The translations under genes and the position numbers were made by a program. This document shows positions 44,176 to 53,008 of a DNA stretch of 64,000 nt, one piece after another. How positions within the stretch are numbered: the stretch's first letter is position 1; each line of letters begins with the position of its first letter. The DNA comes from Duganella sp. 1224 (GTDB lineage Bacteria; Pseudomonadota; Gammaproteobacteria; Burkholderiales; Burkholderiaceae_D). The stretch is taken from the NCBI RefSeq assembly GCF_013408245.1, contig NZ_JACBYS010000001.1, forward strand, positions 496,001 through 560,000. The letters are read 5' to 3'. The notes beneath the pieces are model-generated. The model saw nothing but the letters and a program-made list of their open reading frames with translations. It searched no databases and had not been told where the DNA came from.

Positions 44176-45585
44176 ATGACCAACGCACCAGCCAAGCCAG
44201 TCCGCACCCGTTTCGCCCCCAGCCCGACCGGCTACCTCCACCTCGGCGGCGCCCGCACGGCGCTGTATTCGTGGGCATTCGCCCGTCACTTCGGCGGCAC
44301 CTTCGTGCTGCGCATCGAAGACACCGACCTGGAACGTTCGACCCCGGAAGCCGTGCAGGCGATTATCGAAGGCATGGCCTGGCTGGGCCTGAATCACGAC
44401 GAAGGCCCGTTCTACCAGATGCAGCGCATGGACCGCTACCGCGAAGTGGTTGCGCAGATGCTGGACGCCGGCACCGCCTACCACTGCTACTCGTCGCCGG
44501 AAGAAGTGCAGGCGATGCGCGACCGCGCCACCGCCGCCGGCCTCAAGCCGCGCTACGACGGCACCTGGCGTCCGGAACCGGGCAAGGTGCTGCCGGCGAT
44601 TCCGGAAGGCCGCAAGCCGGTGGTGCGCTTCAAGAACCCGCTGGATGGCGAAGTCACCTGGAACGACTTCGTCAAGGGCACCATCACCATCGCCAATAAA
44701 GAACTGGACGACCTGGTGATCGCCCGCCCGGACGGCACACCGACCTACAACTTCTGCGTGGCCATCGACGACCTCGACATGCAGATCAGCCACGTGCTGC
44801 GCGGCGACGACCACGTCAACAACACGCCACGCCAGATCAACATCCTGCGCGCGATTGGCGCACCGCTGCCGGAATACGGCCACCTGCCGATGATCCTCGG
44901 TTCGGACGGCGCCAAGATGTCCAAGCGCAAGGACGCGGTCAACGTCATGCAATACCCGGCCGAAGGCTATCTGCCGGAAGCCATCCTGAACTACCTGGCA
45001 CGCCTGGGCTGGAGCCACGGCGACGACGAGGTATTCTCGATGGAGCAGGTATGCCAGTGGTTCGACGGCTCGCACCTGTCGAACTCGGCTGCGCAGTTCA
45101 ACATCGAAAAACTGAACTGGCTGAACAACCACTATATTAAGCAGTCGGACAACCAGCGCCTGGCCGAACTGGCCAAGCCGCGCATGCTGGCCAACGGCGC
45201 CGTGTTCGACGGCGCGCCGGCGCTGCCGGTGGTGCTGGGCCTGCTGAAAGAGCGCGCCAACACCGTCAACGAACTGGCCGACGCCGCCATGCTGTTCTAC
45301 CGCGAGCCGCAGCCGGACGCCGCGCTGCTGACCCAGCATGTGACCGACGCCGTCAAACCGGCGCTGGCCGATTTCGCCGAGCGTTGCAAGACGGTCGAGT
45401 GGAACAAGGCCGCGATTGCTGCGATGATCAAGGAAGTGCTGGCCGCGCATGGTTTGAAGATGCCGCAGATCGCCATGCCGCTGCGTCTGTTTATTACCGG
45501 CCAGCTGCAGACTCCGGCGATTGACGCGGTGCTGGAAATCTTCGGCCGCGATACCGTGGTCGCGCGTCTGGCCAAGTTCCTCTAA
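44176..45585 (+). CDS. gltX: Glutamyl-tRNA synthetase
   Basis: A 469-residue class I synthetase. The HIGH-type motif is [18 protein letters not shown], and the KMSKS loop is SKRKD in [13 protein letters not shown]. It contains [20 protein letters not shown], the [13 protein letters not shown] region and a C-terminal anticodon-binding domain. Two identical tRNA-Glu(TTC) genes lie 0.2-0.5 kb downstream, an apt neighbourhood but not proof of joint control. Confidence 0.97.
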   Translation: MTNAPAKPVRTRFAPSPTGYLHLGGARTALYSWAFARHFGGTFVLRIEDTDLERSTPEAVQAIIEGMAWLGLNHDEGPFYQMQRMDRYREVVAQMLDAGTAYHCYSSPEEVQAMRDRATAAGLKPRYDGTWRPEPGKVLPAIPEGRKPVVRFKNPLDGEVTWNDFVKGTITIANKELDDLVIARPDGTPTYNFCVAIDDLDMQISHVLRGDDHVNNTPRQINILRAIGAPLPEYGHLPMILGSDGAKMSKRKDAVNVMQYPAEGYLPEAILNYLARLGWSHGDDEVFSMEQVCQWFDGSHLSNSAAQFNIEKLNWLNNHYIKQSDNQRLAELAKPRMLANGAVFDGAPALPVVLGLLKERANTVNELADAAMLFYREPQPDAALLTQHVTDAVKPALADFAERCKTVEWNKAAIAAMIKEVLAAHGLKMPQIAMPLRLFITGQLQTPAIDAVLEIFGRDTVVARLAKFL

Positions 45586-45624
45586 ATTTTTCATTGAAGC
45601 AGGGGCAAAGTTGCAAAAGGGTAT

Positions 45625-45652
45625 TTGCATAATACGGCGCCTCTGCTATACT
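45625..45652 (+). promoter_or_regulatory. Sigma70 promoter of the Ala-Glu tRNA operon
   Basis: TTGCAT at 45625-45630 and TATACT at 45647-45652 are separated by 16 bases. Transcription would start about 10 bases before the first tRNA-Ala at 45671. Confidence 0.55.
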
Positions 45653-45670
45653 CTTGTCTCTCGCGCAAAC

Positions 45671-45746
<76 letters not shown>

Positions 45747-45778
45747 GTTTGCAGAGGTTGTAGTACGGTAGTGCCAAG

Positions 45779-45854
45779 GTCCCCATCGTCTAGAGGCCTA
45801 GGACATCACCCTTTCACGGTGAGTACCGGGGTTCGAATCCCCGTGGGGACGCCA
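45779..45854 (+). tRNA. tRNA-Glu (anticodon TTC), copy 1
   Basis: A 76-nt cloverleaf with acceptor GTCCCCA/TGGGGAC, D arm TCGTCTAGAGGCCTAGGA, anticodon loop CTTTCAC on the stem TCACC/GGTGA (anticodon TTC, glutamate), T arm CCGGGGTTCGAATCCCCG, discriminator G and encoded CCA. Four identical copies exist in the window. Confidence 0.97.
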
Positions 45855-45899
45855 GCTTCGCCAAGGCTGGTCGGTAGTAGTAACTGTTTTCTGTGCCCG

Positions 45900-45975
<76 letters not shown>

Positions 45976-46008
45976 ACAGCGTAGAAGGCACTGTCGAGAA
46001 GTTCCAAG

Positions 46009-46084
46009 GTCCCCATCGTCTAGAGGCCTAGGACATCACCCTTTCACGGTGAGTACCGGGGTTCGAATCCCCGTGGGGACGCCA
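46009..46084 (+). tRNA. tRNA-Glu (anticodon TTC), copy 2
   Basis: Identical to the tRNA-Glu at 45779. Last gene of the four-tRNA unit; followed at 17 bp by an intrinsic terminator. Confidence 0.97.
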
Positions 46085-46100
46085 AATAGCATAAATGATC

Positions 46101-46124
46101 AAGCCGCCATAAAGCGGCTTTTTT
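46101..46124 (+). terminator. Intrinsic terminator of the Ala-Glu tRNA operon
   Basis: AAGCCGC, CATAAA, GCGGCTT form a 7-bp hairpin followed by TTTT (with TT from the stem giving a six-T run). Confidence 0.85.
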
Positions 46125-46246
46125 GCTTTCTGCACCTCCCACACTCTTCCTCCCGCTGTGATAATTCGCGTATTTTCTTTTTAGACAAAATGTTAAGCTA
46201 GCAGCGCTGCGCACCGCTGAAAGACATTTTTATGTGATGAGTTATC

Positions 46247-46575
46247 GTGCTCAACGATCTGGAAAAAAAGAAGATTGAAAACGCGGTCGGATCCTTTGTC
46301 GCAAGGCGTCGTCCGCCCGTCCACGTCCGACAAGATGTCGATCTTGATTTCAGGATTACAGGGCATAGCGTCGAAATTTTTGGCAAGGAAACGGGGAAAC
46401 GCATGAAATTGCTGTTGCGAAAGCGACATTTGTTAGAACGCGTGGCGTTTGGCGATTGTATTGGCAGCGCAGCGACTTGAAGTGGCACAGTTATGAGCCG
46501 TTGCCAACGGTACGTTCAATTGAAGAAGTCATTGCTGAAGTTGACGCTGATCCCTGGGCCTGTTTCTGGGGGTAA
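46247..46575 (+). pseudogene. DUF3024 gene with a one-base frameshift
   Basis: From a GTG at 46247 the frame reads RRRPPVHVRQDVDLDFRI, the typical start of DUF3024, then drifts into LLLRKRHLLERVAFGDCIG and stops at 46480. The frame shifted by one base from about 46385 onward reads EIAVAKATFVRTRGVWRLYW, QRSDLKWHSYEPLP and DADPWACFWG to a stop at 46575, which is the rest of DUF3024. A single base is therefore missing near 46381-46405 (within GAAACGGGGAAACGC). This may be a real pseudogene or a sequencing error in a short G run. The function of DUF3024 is unknown. Confidence 0.75.
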
Positions 46576-46581
46576 AGGAGT

Positions 46582-47172
46582 ATGCCCTTGAGTAAACAGA
46601 TTTTTAAATCGATAAAAATTCTGTTGTGCGTATTGTCTTGGGGATGGGCTATTACTGCTGCGCAGGCTCAGGAATCGCTATTCATCGCGACGGTGCAGCG
46701 CGTCACACTAGAGCCTCGCGGGGGCCAATTCTGTCCTGACCTTTGTGAGGGGAAGGAGCGCATCAATTCAGATGGGCGCAACCAAGTATGCGTTTCAAAC
46801 GATGGCGGTTGCGACCATACCGAATACGTGGTGAACAAAGTCCTACTTGGCGAGATACCGTTGGGAGCACACAAGTTCGATACTCGAATTGGAGAATGGG
46901 GCGGAACGCATTTCCCGGTAAGTAATCAGCCGATTCTGGTGCACATGAAACCTGGTTCGATTGAGTGGGTTCCGATAGTCCTCAAGGACGGTAGGAAGCG
47001 AGCGAAGGTTAAAGCGTTTCGGTATGGAATTCTCGAAGACGGGACAAATCTTCGTGCACTTGCGTATGACGACGAGGATGGCGTGGCACTGGACACACTG
47101 GTTGAGCGACTGTCCGAAAAAAATGATAATCACCTGCTTAGGTCGCAGTCGGCCAGTTGCAGACGTTCATGA
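46582..47172 (+). CDS. Hypothetical secreted protein with cysteine cluster
   Basis: A 196-residue protein beginning with a signal peptide (KILLCVLSWGWAITAAQAQE). Four or more cysteines occur early in the mature part (GGQFCPDLCEGKE, NQVCVSNDGGCDHTEYVV), suggesting disulfides in the periplasm. The remainder (GEIPLGAHKFDTRIGEWGGT, PILVHMKPGSIEWVPIVLKD) looks like a beta-rich single domain. I do not recognise the family. It lies in the lower-GC patch between tRNA genes. Confidence 0.6.
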   Translation: MPLSKQIFKSIKILLCVLSWGWAITAAQAQESLFIATVQRVTLEPRGGQFCPDLCEGKERINSDGRNQVCVSNDGGCDHTEYVVNKVLLGEIPLGAHKFDTRIGEWGGTHFPVSNQPILVHMKPGSIEWVPIVLKDGRKRAKVKAFRYGILEDGTNLRALAYDDEDGVALDTLVERLSEKNDNHLLRSQSASCRRS

Positions 47173-47182
47173 ATACATAGAT

Positions 47183-47485
47183 ATGCCTAACAAAGCACGC
47201 TACTTAGTGGTTGATGGCTGTCTCTCAGGAACTGGCGTCAGGGACGCTGTTGAGGGCGGTTATCTGACGCCATCTGTCATTGGAATTTCAGATGGCTTGG
47301 GCGATGAAATCTCAGCCTGGCAGAAGCGATATGAACTAGCTCATTTTCGTTTATATACAGATTCAGCTGAGGTTGATAAATTAGACGCGGAAGGATTGGC
47401 GTTGCGTCAAAAGCTGTCTGTAGAATTAGCTCAGGCCAAGGTGCAGTATTTTTCCAGTGCCAAGATGCGGCTGGTATTGCCCTGA
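47183..47485 (+). CDS. Hypothetical protein, small, in the low-GC patch
   Basis: A 100-residue acidic protein from the ATG at 47183 (MPNKARYLVVDGCLSGTGVR). No signal peptide or membrane helix is apparent. The helix-rich half (EISAWQKRYELAHFRLYTDS, LDAEGLALRQKLSVELAQAK) has no family that I recognise. No convincing ribosome site is present, and its start overlaps nothing. It may be an orphan immunity-type protein given its neighbours, but this is only a guess. Confidence 0.45.
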   Translation: MPNKARYLVVDGCLSGTGVRDAVEGGYLTPSVIGISDGLGDEISAWQKRYELAHFRLYTDSAEVDKLDAEGLALRQKLSVELAQAKVQYFSSAKMRLVLP

Positions 47486-47542
47486 GACTGTGTACGGCCA
47501 ACAGCGGAAGCTCCGGATTTGTCTATACACAGTCAAGGTGCC

Positions 47543-47854
47543 ATGAAAGTATTTCGTCTAATCGCGTGGTTTTATGCCTTGGTCGTCCTTTTGGCGGCTG
47601 GCTACGCCTGGTACGTCGACATTCGGCTTTTGAACTCTGGGTACGAACACATGTTACCTGACTTCTTACTCATGTTTGTCACGCTCCCGGCTTCTCTTTC
47701 GCTCGGTCCACTATATGAAAGTTTCCCTACTTTTTTTGATAGGTCTTTTGCCCAGCTTACTTGGGTTACGCTGTGTGGAGTTGGGCAGGCGAGTGCTCTA
47801 TTTGTCGCAGAAAATCTGGCTTCTCGTAAACAGAAGCACATCAGTAAGCCGTAA
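47543..47854 (+). CDS. Hypothetical small membrane protein
   Basis: A 103-residue protein with three hydrophobic segments: FRLIAWFYALVVLLAAGYAW, LPDFLLMFVTLPASLSLGP and AQLTWVTLCGVGQASALFV. A short basic tail ends RKQKHISKP. The ATG at 47543 has AAGGTG upstream. I do not recognise the family. Base composition is lower in GC than the window average. Confidence 0.55.
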   Translation: MKVFRLIAWFYALVVLLAAGYAWYVDIRLLNSGYEHMLPDFLLMFVTLPASLSLGPLYESFPTFFDRSFAQLTWVTLCGVGQASALFVAENLASRKQKHISKP

Positions 47855-48024
47855 TGCCGTAATGTTGAGCTTTGTTCGGTATTCGGCCACAAGCAGCCAT
47901 ACGATAGATAACACGTTGCACATTTGGATTTGCTGGGGAGAAAGCCATCGCGCTCAATGATTTCTTCGTCTGGAATACAGACTTTCTTTGGTTTCCTGAG
48001 GAGGGGGCTATTTCGCACCTAGAC

Positions 48025-48585
48025 ATGGGACTCTTGATGCAGTGGTCAAGCACGTCACGGGATTACTGGCGAGCTCATGGCCCGGCACCTGCGACGTGGA
48101 AATGGCGTGACTTTCCACGACTCAGAGTTTCGATAAAAAGCTCTAGCTTACTTCCCGACTACTTTCAATGTGGATCAAAGAATATCGTCTCAACCAGACT
48201 ACGGAACCTATTAGTAGAGGAATGTGGAATAGGAAGCGCCGAGTTCCATGAAGTTATCGTTGCTGGCAACAATTCGATCAGTTCAAAGCATTACATCGTC
48301 AATGTTCTTCATGACGCGGACCCGATAGATCATGACAATTCGATCATAGATTTCTACGATGAGGATGCTGGTGGCGGCGTGGAGGCGTTATCTCTCCTCA
48401 GGTTGAATCCTGATCATAAGGTCTTGTTGCCATTGTTTGCACTTTCAATCGAACCAACAACCAATATCGTCAGTGCTAGCTTGAAAAATAAAATGCAGGA
48501 AAACGGCATTACCGGGTCGATGTTTGTGTGCCTCGACGGCTTCACTGACTTCTGGCGTAATGATAAGGCTAATTGGGAGCGCTAG
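48025..48585 (+). CDS. Imm11 (DUF1629)-like immunity protein, probably 5'-degraded
   Basis: A 186-residue product from the first ATG at 48025. The region with SIKSSSLLPDYFQCGSKNIV, STRLRNLLVEECGIGSAEFH, NHDPIDHDNSIIDFYDED-like acidic loops, SASLKNKMQENGITGSMF and a terminal Trp resembles the Imm11/DUF1629 family of antitoxins of polymorphic toxins. The frame stays open and protein-like upstream to 47908 (GEKAIALNDFFVWNTDFLWF) but contains no ATG, GTG or TTG, so the original start may be lost. No cognate toxin gene is in the window. Confidence 0.5.
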   Translation: MGLLMQWSSTSRDYWRAHGPAPATWKWRDFPRLRVSIKSSSLLPDYFQCGSKNIVSTRLRNLLVEECGIGSAEFHEVIVAGNNSISSKHYIVNVLHDADPIDHDNSIIDFYDEDAGGGVEALSLLRLNPDHKVLLPLFALSIEPTTNIVSASLKNKMQENGITGSMFVCLDGFTDFWRNDKANWER

Positions 48586-48611
48586 AGCGTGGTAGTTAGT
48601 CGCACGCTCTA
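48583..48611. terminator. Stem-loop at the end of the Imm11-like gene
   Basis: TAGAGCGTG (48583-48591) and CACGCTCTA (48603-48611) are perfect 9-bp arms around an 11-base loop and overlap the stop codon. No T run follows. Confidence 0.4.
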
Positions 48612-48730
48612 AGGTCCGCAATGGGGCGACAACGGTCGGTGGTTTGGCCCGGAACTTGCAATGTCATTTGCCGGTCATCTTGGCGCAGTAGTGTTCTGGC
48701 TTTTTGCTGCTTCGGCGATGTGGGTTCACT

Positions 48731-49447
48731 ATGCAAATGCTCGCTAATATCAATCTGGATTCCCTGTTGGACACGCTGGTATCTCTGGGCGCGGCTTTTG
48801 TGCTGGGTGGCGTGATCGGTCTGGAGCGGCAGTATCGGCAGCGGACGGCCGGGTTGCGGACGAATGTGCTGGTGGCGGTGGGAGCGGCGATGTTTGTCGA
48901 CATGGCCAACCGGCTGCAAGGGCATGAGGGCGCGGTGCATGTGATCGCTTATGTGGTGTCCGGCATCGGCTTTCTTGGCGCCGGCGCGATCATGCGTGAG
49001 GATGGCAATGTGCGCGGCCTGAATACGGCCGCCACGTTGTGGGGTTCGGCGTGCGTGGGCGCGGCGGCGGGGGCGGATCTGATACTGGAGGCGGTGCTGG
49101 CGGCCTTGTTTGTGCTGGCGGCCAATACCTTGCTGCGTCCCATCGTCAATCAGATCAACCGCAAGCCGATTGATGTGGAGTCGGTGGAGGTGACCAACAT
49201 CGTGTATGTCATCGCCGACAAGGCGCATCAGAAGACGGTGATGACGCAACTGGAGGAGGCGCTGGAGCGCGGTAACTATCCCACGCGGTCGCTCAATCTC
49301 CATTCGTTCGGCCAGGACGAGATCGAGATCGAGGCGACGCTGGCCAGCACGTCCATCGATGGCGATGAGCTGGACGTGCTGGTGATGCAGTTGCAGTCGC
49401 TAGCCGCCGTCCGTCAGGCGTTCTGGAGCCCGAGTACGTCGGAGTAG
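48731..49447 (+). CDS. MgtC/SapB family protein
   Basis: A 238-residue inner-membrane protein. The MgtC N-terminal domain shows FVLGGVIGLERQYRQRTAGL, RTNVLVAVGAAMFVDMANRL, VVSGIGFLGAGAIMREDGNV and GLNTAATLWGSACVGAAAG, all typical. The C-terminal cytoplasmic domain (about 150-238) is an ACT-like fold. MgtC proteins act in adaptation to low magnesium and modulate the F-ATPase in some pathogens. The ATG at 48731 is preferred. Its last 48 bases overlap the 3' end of the convergent NmrA-like gene. Confidence 0.9.
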   Translation: MQMLANINLDSLLDTLVSLGAAFVLGGVIGLERQYRQRTAGLRTNVLVAVGAAMFVDMANRLQGHEGAVHVIAYVVSGIGFLGAGAIMREDGNVRGLNTAATLWGSACVGAAAGADLILEAVLAALFVLAANTLLRPIVNQINRKPIDVESVEVTNIVYVIADKAHQKTVMTQLEEALERGNYPTRSLNLHSFGQDEIEIEATLASTSIDGDELDVLVMQLQSLAAVRQAFWSPSTSE

Positions 49448-50245
49448 GAAGTCGCGCAGCGTGCAGGCTTGCCGGCCGGTGAGCGCGGTGTAGTCCTTGC
49501 TGGTGCTGTCCATCATGCCGCTGTCCAGCGCCTTTTCGACGTGTGCGATCATGCGCGCCAGTTGTGGCGGCGTACCTTGCGCTGCCAACATGTCTGCGCG
49601 TTCACCTGGGCCGACTGCGCTAAAGGCGATCGGCTTGCCGAACGCTTCGCTGCCGATCTTCGCCAGGTCGGCGCCGCTGAGCGCTTGCGGACCGACGATG
49701 TCCAACTGCCGCGTGGCAGGCGGCAATAGCAGCGCGTGCGCTGCGGCCAGTGCGCAATCGTCGCGGGTGATGTATGCGGCGCGGCCGATCGTGGCGGCCG
49801 AGACCAGTTTGCCACAGCCGGCGGCTGCGGCAAGGGTGTCGCGTAACGGCTCCATGTAGTAGGCATTGCGCAGGATGATGTGGGGCAGGCCGCTGTCGCG
49901 CAGCATGGTTTCCGTTTGCGTGTGGTCGTCGTTGACGGCGCCGAGCAGCGAGGTGTAGACGATGCTTTTTACGCCGGCACGTACGGCGGCGTCGATGGCG
50001 TTGCGGTGTTGTGCCACGCGGCGCGGGCCGGCGTAGCCGAGGGCGGTGCTGATCAGCAGCATGCGCTGCGCGCCGGCAAAGGCGGCTGGCAGGCTGTCGG
50101 CGTTATCGAAGTCGGCGTAACGTTGCCCACTGGACGGTGTGCGGGTGGTGGCGATGAGGTGGTGTGCGCCGAGCCGGCGCAGGTGCTGCAGAACCAGCCG
50201 GCCCAGATGGCCGGATGCGCCCGCAACGAGCAGAGTAGTGTGCAT
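49400..50245 (-). CDS. NmrA-like NAD(P)-binding protein
   Basis: A 281-residue Rossmann-fold protein of the atypical SDR class. The nucleotide motif LLVAGASGHLGRLVLQHL is at the N-terminus, and VKSIVYTSLLGAVNDDHTQT, LRNAYYMEPLRDTLAAAAGC, and a C-terminal DYTALTGRQACTLRDFLL match NmrA/HSCARG relatives such as QorB, which bind NADP(H) and reduce quinones or sense redox state. The start is the ATG at 50245. It is convergent with mgtC with a 48-bp overlap. Confidence 0.88.
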   Translation of the reverse strand: MHTTLLVAGASGHLGRLVLQHLRRLGAHHLIATTRTPSSGQRYADFDNADSLPAAFAGAQRMLLISTALGYAGPRRVAQHRNAIDAAVRAGVKSIVYTSLLGAVNDDHTQTETMLRDSGLPHIILRNAYYMEPLRDTLAAAAGCGKLVSAATIGRAAYITRDDCALAAAHALLLPPATRQLDIVGPQALSGADLAKIGSEAFGKPIAFSAVGPGERADMLAAQGTPPQLARMIAHVEKALDSGMMDSTSKDYTALTGRQACTLRDFLLRRTRAPERLTDGG

Positions 50246-50428
50246 GACGATTCCTTGTGTTGGTGGGGACGAACCGCGCCATGCCGCGCGCAAGCCGGCA
50301 ACGGGGCGGAGGAGGGAGCAAGGAATCAAACAATCGTCATGCGTTCATGATAGCACCGGCCCGAGCGGGGCAACGTTGTAGTGCTGCCAATCTTGCTGTG
50401 ATTTTTCAGCAAAAACAAGGGTTTGCTA

Positions 50429-50457
50429 TTGCGTTCGGAGAAGGCCGCTGCCATAAT
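50429..50457 (+). promoter_or_regulatory. Sigma70 promoter of the second tRNA-Glu pair
   Basis: TTGCGT at 50429-50434 and CATAAT at 50452-50457 with a 17-base spacer, followed by a GC-rich discriminator (CGCGCC), typical of stringently controlled tRNA genes. Confidence 0.65.
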
Positions 50458-50472
50458 ACGCGCCTTGGAAAT

Positions 50473-50548
50473 GTCCCCATCGTCTAGAGGCCTAGGACAT
50501 CACCCTTTCACGGTGAGTACCGGGGTTCGAATCCCCGTGGGGACGCCA
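50473..50548 (+). tRNA. tRNA-Glu (anticodon TTC), copy 3
   Basis: 76 nt, identical to the tRNA-Glu genes at 45779 and 46009 along the whole gene. First of a tandem pair in a separate transcription unit 4.4 kb from the Ala-Glu unit. Confidence 0.97.
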
Positions 50549-50583
50549 ACAGACATTTCCAAAGGCCAGTACGGACAGTTTTT

Positions 50584-50659
50584 GTCCCCATCGTCTAGAG
50601 GCCTAGGACATCACCCTTTCACGGTGAGTACCGGGGTTCGAATCCCCGTGGGGACGCCA
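50584..50659 (+). tRNA. tRNA-Glu (anticodon TTC), copy 4
   Basis: 76 nt, identical to the other three tRNA-Glu genes. It follows copy 3 by 35 bp and ends 5 bp before a terminator hairpin. Confidence 0.97.
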
Positions 50660-50664
50660 GATCA

Positions 50665-50693
50665 GCAAAAAGCCGCCTTGTGCGGCTTTTTGC
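50665..50693. terminator. Bidirectional intrinsic terminator between tRNA-Glu and the subtilase gene
   Basis: GCAAAAAGCCGC, CTTGT, GCGGCTTTTTGC form a perfect 12-bp hairpin with a T run on each strand. It ends the rightward tRNA-Glu unit and, 12 bp past its stop codon, the leftward subtilase operon. Confidence 0.9.
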
Positions 50694-50704
50694 ATTGTTG
50701 GCCC

Positions 50705-52651
50705 TCACCACGCCAGCGGCGCGTAGTGCAGCGGCGGCCGGTACAGCGGCAGCATGGCCAGCGACAGCGGATCGTACCCCGGCGCCATCAACATCATCAT
50801 CTGTTGCGGCTGCACGGCGCTCTGCGGTTGCAGGCCCACCGCCAGCAGCACGTCCGGCAGCCCGAAGCCGGTGCGGCTCTGGTCGCCCTGACTGACGCGG
50901 CGCGCGCTGGCGCGGATCACCTGGAACAGCCGCTCGACCCGCTCGGCGCCGCGCGCGCTGTATTGCGGCGTCTTGAAGTCGGGATGGTGTGCCAGCACCA
51001 GCGCGGCCAGGCCGGTCACGTGCGGCGCGGCCATCGAGGTGCCGTCCCACGCGGCAAAGTTATTTGGCGGCACGCAGGAGGTGATGGCCACGCCCGGCGC
51101 GCACACGCCCACCTGTGGCCCGAAGCAACTGAACCTGGCCGTGAAGTAGCCGTAGGCGTCGACGTTGTTGTCCAGCGTTTGCGCGTGGTAGCTGTCGGCC
51201 GGGAATTCGTCCAGCTTGCCGATGGCGGCCACCGCCAGCACGTTGGGCGACGAGGCCGGATACTGCACGGCGCCGCCCGAATTGCCGGCCGCTACTACAC
51301 ATGCTACGCCGACGCGCCTGGCGCGGATGATCTGCTGCTCCAGCGCTTCCGACACGTCGGCGCCACCCAGCGACAGGTTGACCACATCGATCTGCTTGTC
51401 GATGCAGTATTCGAGCGCGTCGATCAGCTGGCTGACCTGGCCGCCGGGGAACAGCTTGCAGGCGTGGACTTCGGCGTCGGGCGCAAAGCCGCGAATGCCG
51501 GAGGCGATGTCGGCGGCCGCGATGACGCCGGCACAGTGCGAGCCGTGACCCAGCGTGTCCTGGTCCCAGCCGTCGGGACTGGTTTTCTTGTTGAGCACGT
51601 CGAAGCCGGCGTGGATGCCGCGCAGGTTGTCGTGCGTGGTGGCGGCGCCGGAGTCGATGATGGCGATCCGGATGCCCTGGCCGCGGTAGTTGCCGGGCAG
51701 TTGGTCGAGCCGCATCGCCTTCTGGCCCCAGCCGTACACGCGCTGGCGCGGAAAGCCGGCCAGCGCCGGCCAGTCGGACAGCGCGCGCAGCACCACCACG
51801 TTGGCTTCGTCGTTGCGGATGTCGGGGTCGCGCTGGTAGAAGCTCCAGTAATCGGCCTTGGGCTTGACGTACAGGCCGCGCACGGTGTCGGCGGTTTCGC
51901 CGAACAGCGTCAGCGTCACCTGGCCGCTGGCGTCGGTGCTGCCGCTGGCCGGCAGCATGCTGCCAAACAGCGACACCTCGGCGTTGGCCTGCGGCGCGCC
52001 ATCCTTGCCGAGGACGCTGATGACGGCGTTGAGCACCGGCCCGCCGCCGTCGGTGGGGGTGACGCCGGTGACCAGCGCCGGCTGGCGCAGCGAGGGCTCC
52101 ATCAGGTTGAGCGGCTGGTCGCGCTCGACCAGCAGGCGGCCCTGGCCTTGCTGGTGCAGGGCGGCGGCTTTTTGTTCGGTCATGCGCGCCACCAGCACGC
52201 CTTGCGCGCCGCCCATGCCGTCGGCCAGCGTGCCCAAGGCATTTTTCGGGCCGACCCGGTCGATCACGTCGACGTCGCCGCTGGTGCGCAGCGCTTGCTC
52301 CAGCGCGTCAAACTGCAGCGGCTGGAGGCCGAGCGTTTGCAGGCCTTCCGGCGCGGCGCGCGCGGCGATGACGAATTGCTTCTTGCGGGCGCCGATGCTG
52401 CGGCCGGCGCTGTCGGCGCGACCGTTGCTGTGGGGCGCGGCGTCGCCGCCATCGGGCCGGCTGGCGGCCGCGTCGGCGTCGGTGGCACGCGCCCCGTCGG
52501 TGGTGCTGGCGGTGGGCGGACTGGCGCTGCCGCCGGCGCGGCGTCCGCCGCCGGGATTGCCGCTATCGGCCGGCGCGGCGGCTGCGCCGTCGCCGGCGGC
52601 CGTGGTGAGGTCTGGCGGCGTGTTGCTGCCGCCATTCGGGTTCTTGGGCAT
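50705..52651 (-). CDS. S8 (subtilisin-like) serine peptidase with I9-like pro-region and Ig-like insert
   Basis: A 648-residue subtilase without a signal peptide. An N-terminal Gly/Ala/Asp/Pro-rich tail (1-88) is followed by a pro-region-like domain (about 92-186: FVIAARAAPEGL, GDVDVIDRVGPKN, LLVERDQPLNLM), a beta-sandwich-like segment (about 195-290) and the catalytic domain. The triad is D333 (IAIIDSGAATTHD), H369 (GHGSHCAGVIAA) and S539 (GTSMAAPHVTG), with the oxyanion Asn N457 (AAGNSGG). The C-terminal tail (606-648) is Gln/Met/Pro-rich and contains MLMAPGYDPLSLAMLPLYRP. Last gene of a three-gene operon, 10 bp after the 99-residue pro-region-like protein. Confidence 0.92.
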   Translation of the reverse strand: MPKNPNGGSNTPPDLTTAAGDGAAAAPADSGNPGGGRRAGGSASPPTASTTDGARATDADAAASRPDGGDAAPHSNGRADSAGRSIGARKKQFVIAARAAPEGLQTLGLQPLQFDALEQALRTSGDVDVIDRVGPKNALGTLADGMGGAQGVLVARMTEQKAAALHQQGQGRLLVERDQPLNLMEPSLRQPALVTGVTPTDGGGPVLNAVISVLGKDGAPQANAEVSLFGSMLPASGSTDASGQVTLTLFGETADTVRGLYVKPKADYWSFYQRDPDIRNDEANVVVLRALSDWPALAGFPRQRVYGWGQKAMRLDQLPGNYRGQGIRIAIIDSGAATTHDNLRGIHAGFDVLNKKTSPDGWDQDTLGHGSHCAGVIAAADIASGIRGFAPDAEVHACKLFPGGQVSQLIDALEYCIDKQIDVVNLSLGGADVSEALEQQIIRARRVGVACVVAAGNSGGAVQYPASSPNVLAVAAIGKLDEFPADSYHAQTLDNNVDAYGYFTARFSCFGPQVGVCAPGVAITSCVPPNNFAAWDGTSMAAPHVTGLAALVLAHHPDFKTPQYSARGAERVERLFQVIRASARRVSQGDQSRTGFGLPDVLLAVGLQPQSAVQPQQMMMLMAPGYDPLSLAMLPLYRPPLHYAPLAW

Positions 52652-52661
52652 GATGTTCCTT

Positions 52662-52961
52662 TCAAAACGGGTCGAACGGGCCGCTGAACATGGACAGCGG
52701 CTGGTCCGGTTCTATCGTCAATTGGTGCGAGGGCGAGCCGGTCTGGCGGAAGTGCTGGTCCAGCAGGCGCGCCTTGTCGGCGGTCAGTTCGACCACTGCC
52801 GTGTGCGGCCGGTCGCGCGGGCCGATGATGTCGACGATGGCGATGTCGGCGTCGGTGGCCGCCACGGTCAGGAAGTCGTTGAGCGGCGCGCCGCGCGCGG
52901 CGTGCACCAGGAAGCGGCGTTTGGCCGGATCGGGCGGGGTGTCGCTAGTCGTGCCAGGCAT
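52662..52961 (-). CDS. Standalone protein resembling the subtilase pro-region (I9-like)
   Basis: A 99-residue cytoplasmic protein. Residues 16-95 run in parallel with residues 92-186 of the neighbouring subtilase: FLVHAARGAPL against FVIAARAAPEGL, DADIAIVDIIGPRD against GDVDVIDRVGPKN, VVELTADKARLLDQHF against LVARMTEQKAAALHQQ, and LTIEPDQPLSMF against LLVERDQPLNLM. I9-type pro-regions are inhibitors and folding chaperones of their own enzymes. A separate copy could keep the protease silent in the cytoplasm or assist its folding. GAGGAG lies before the ATG at 52961. Not a recognised family otherwise. Confidence 0.75.
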   Translation of the reverse strand: MPGTTSDTPPDPAKRRFLVHAARGAPLNDFLTVAATDADIAIVDIIGPRDRPHTAVVELTADKARLLDQHFRQTGSPSHQLTIEPDQPLSMFSGPFDPF

Positions 52962-53008
52962 GGATGTCTCCTCGAAGGCAGAGCGGCGCGCCGGGCGCCG
53001 CCGCGGTA

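Noticed and set aside
50423..52687. 754-codon plus-strand frame running from tRNA-Glu into the subtilase gene
   Set aside because: It reads through two tRNA genes and a terminator and is the shadow of the subtilase.
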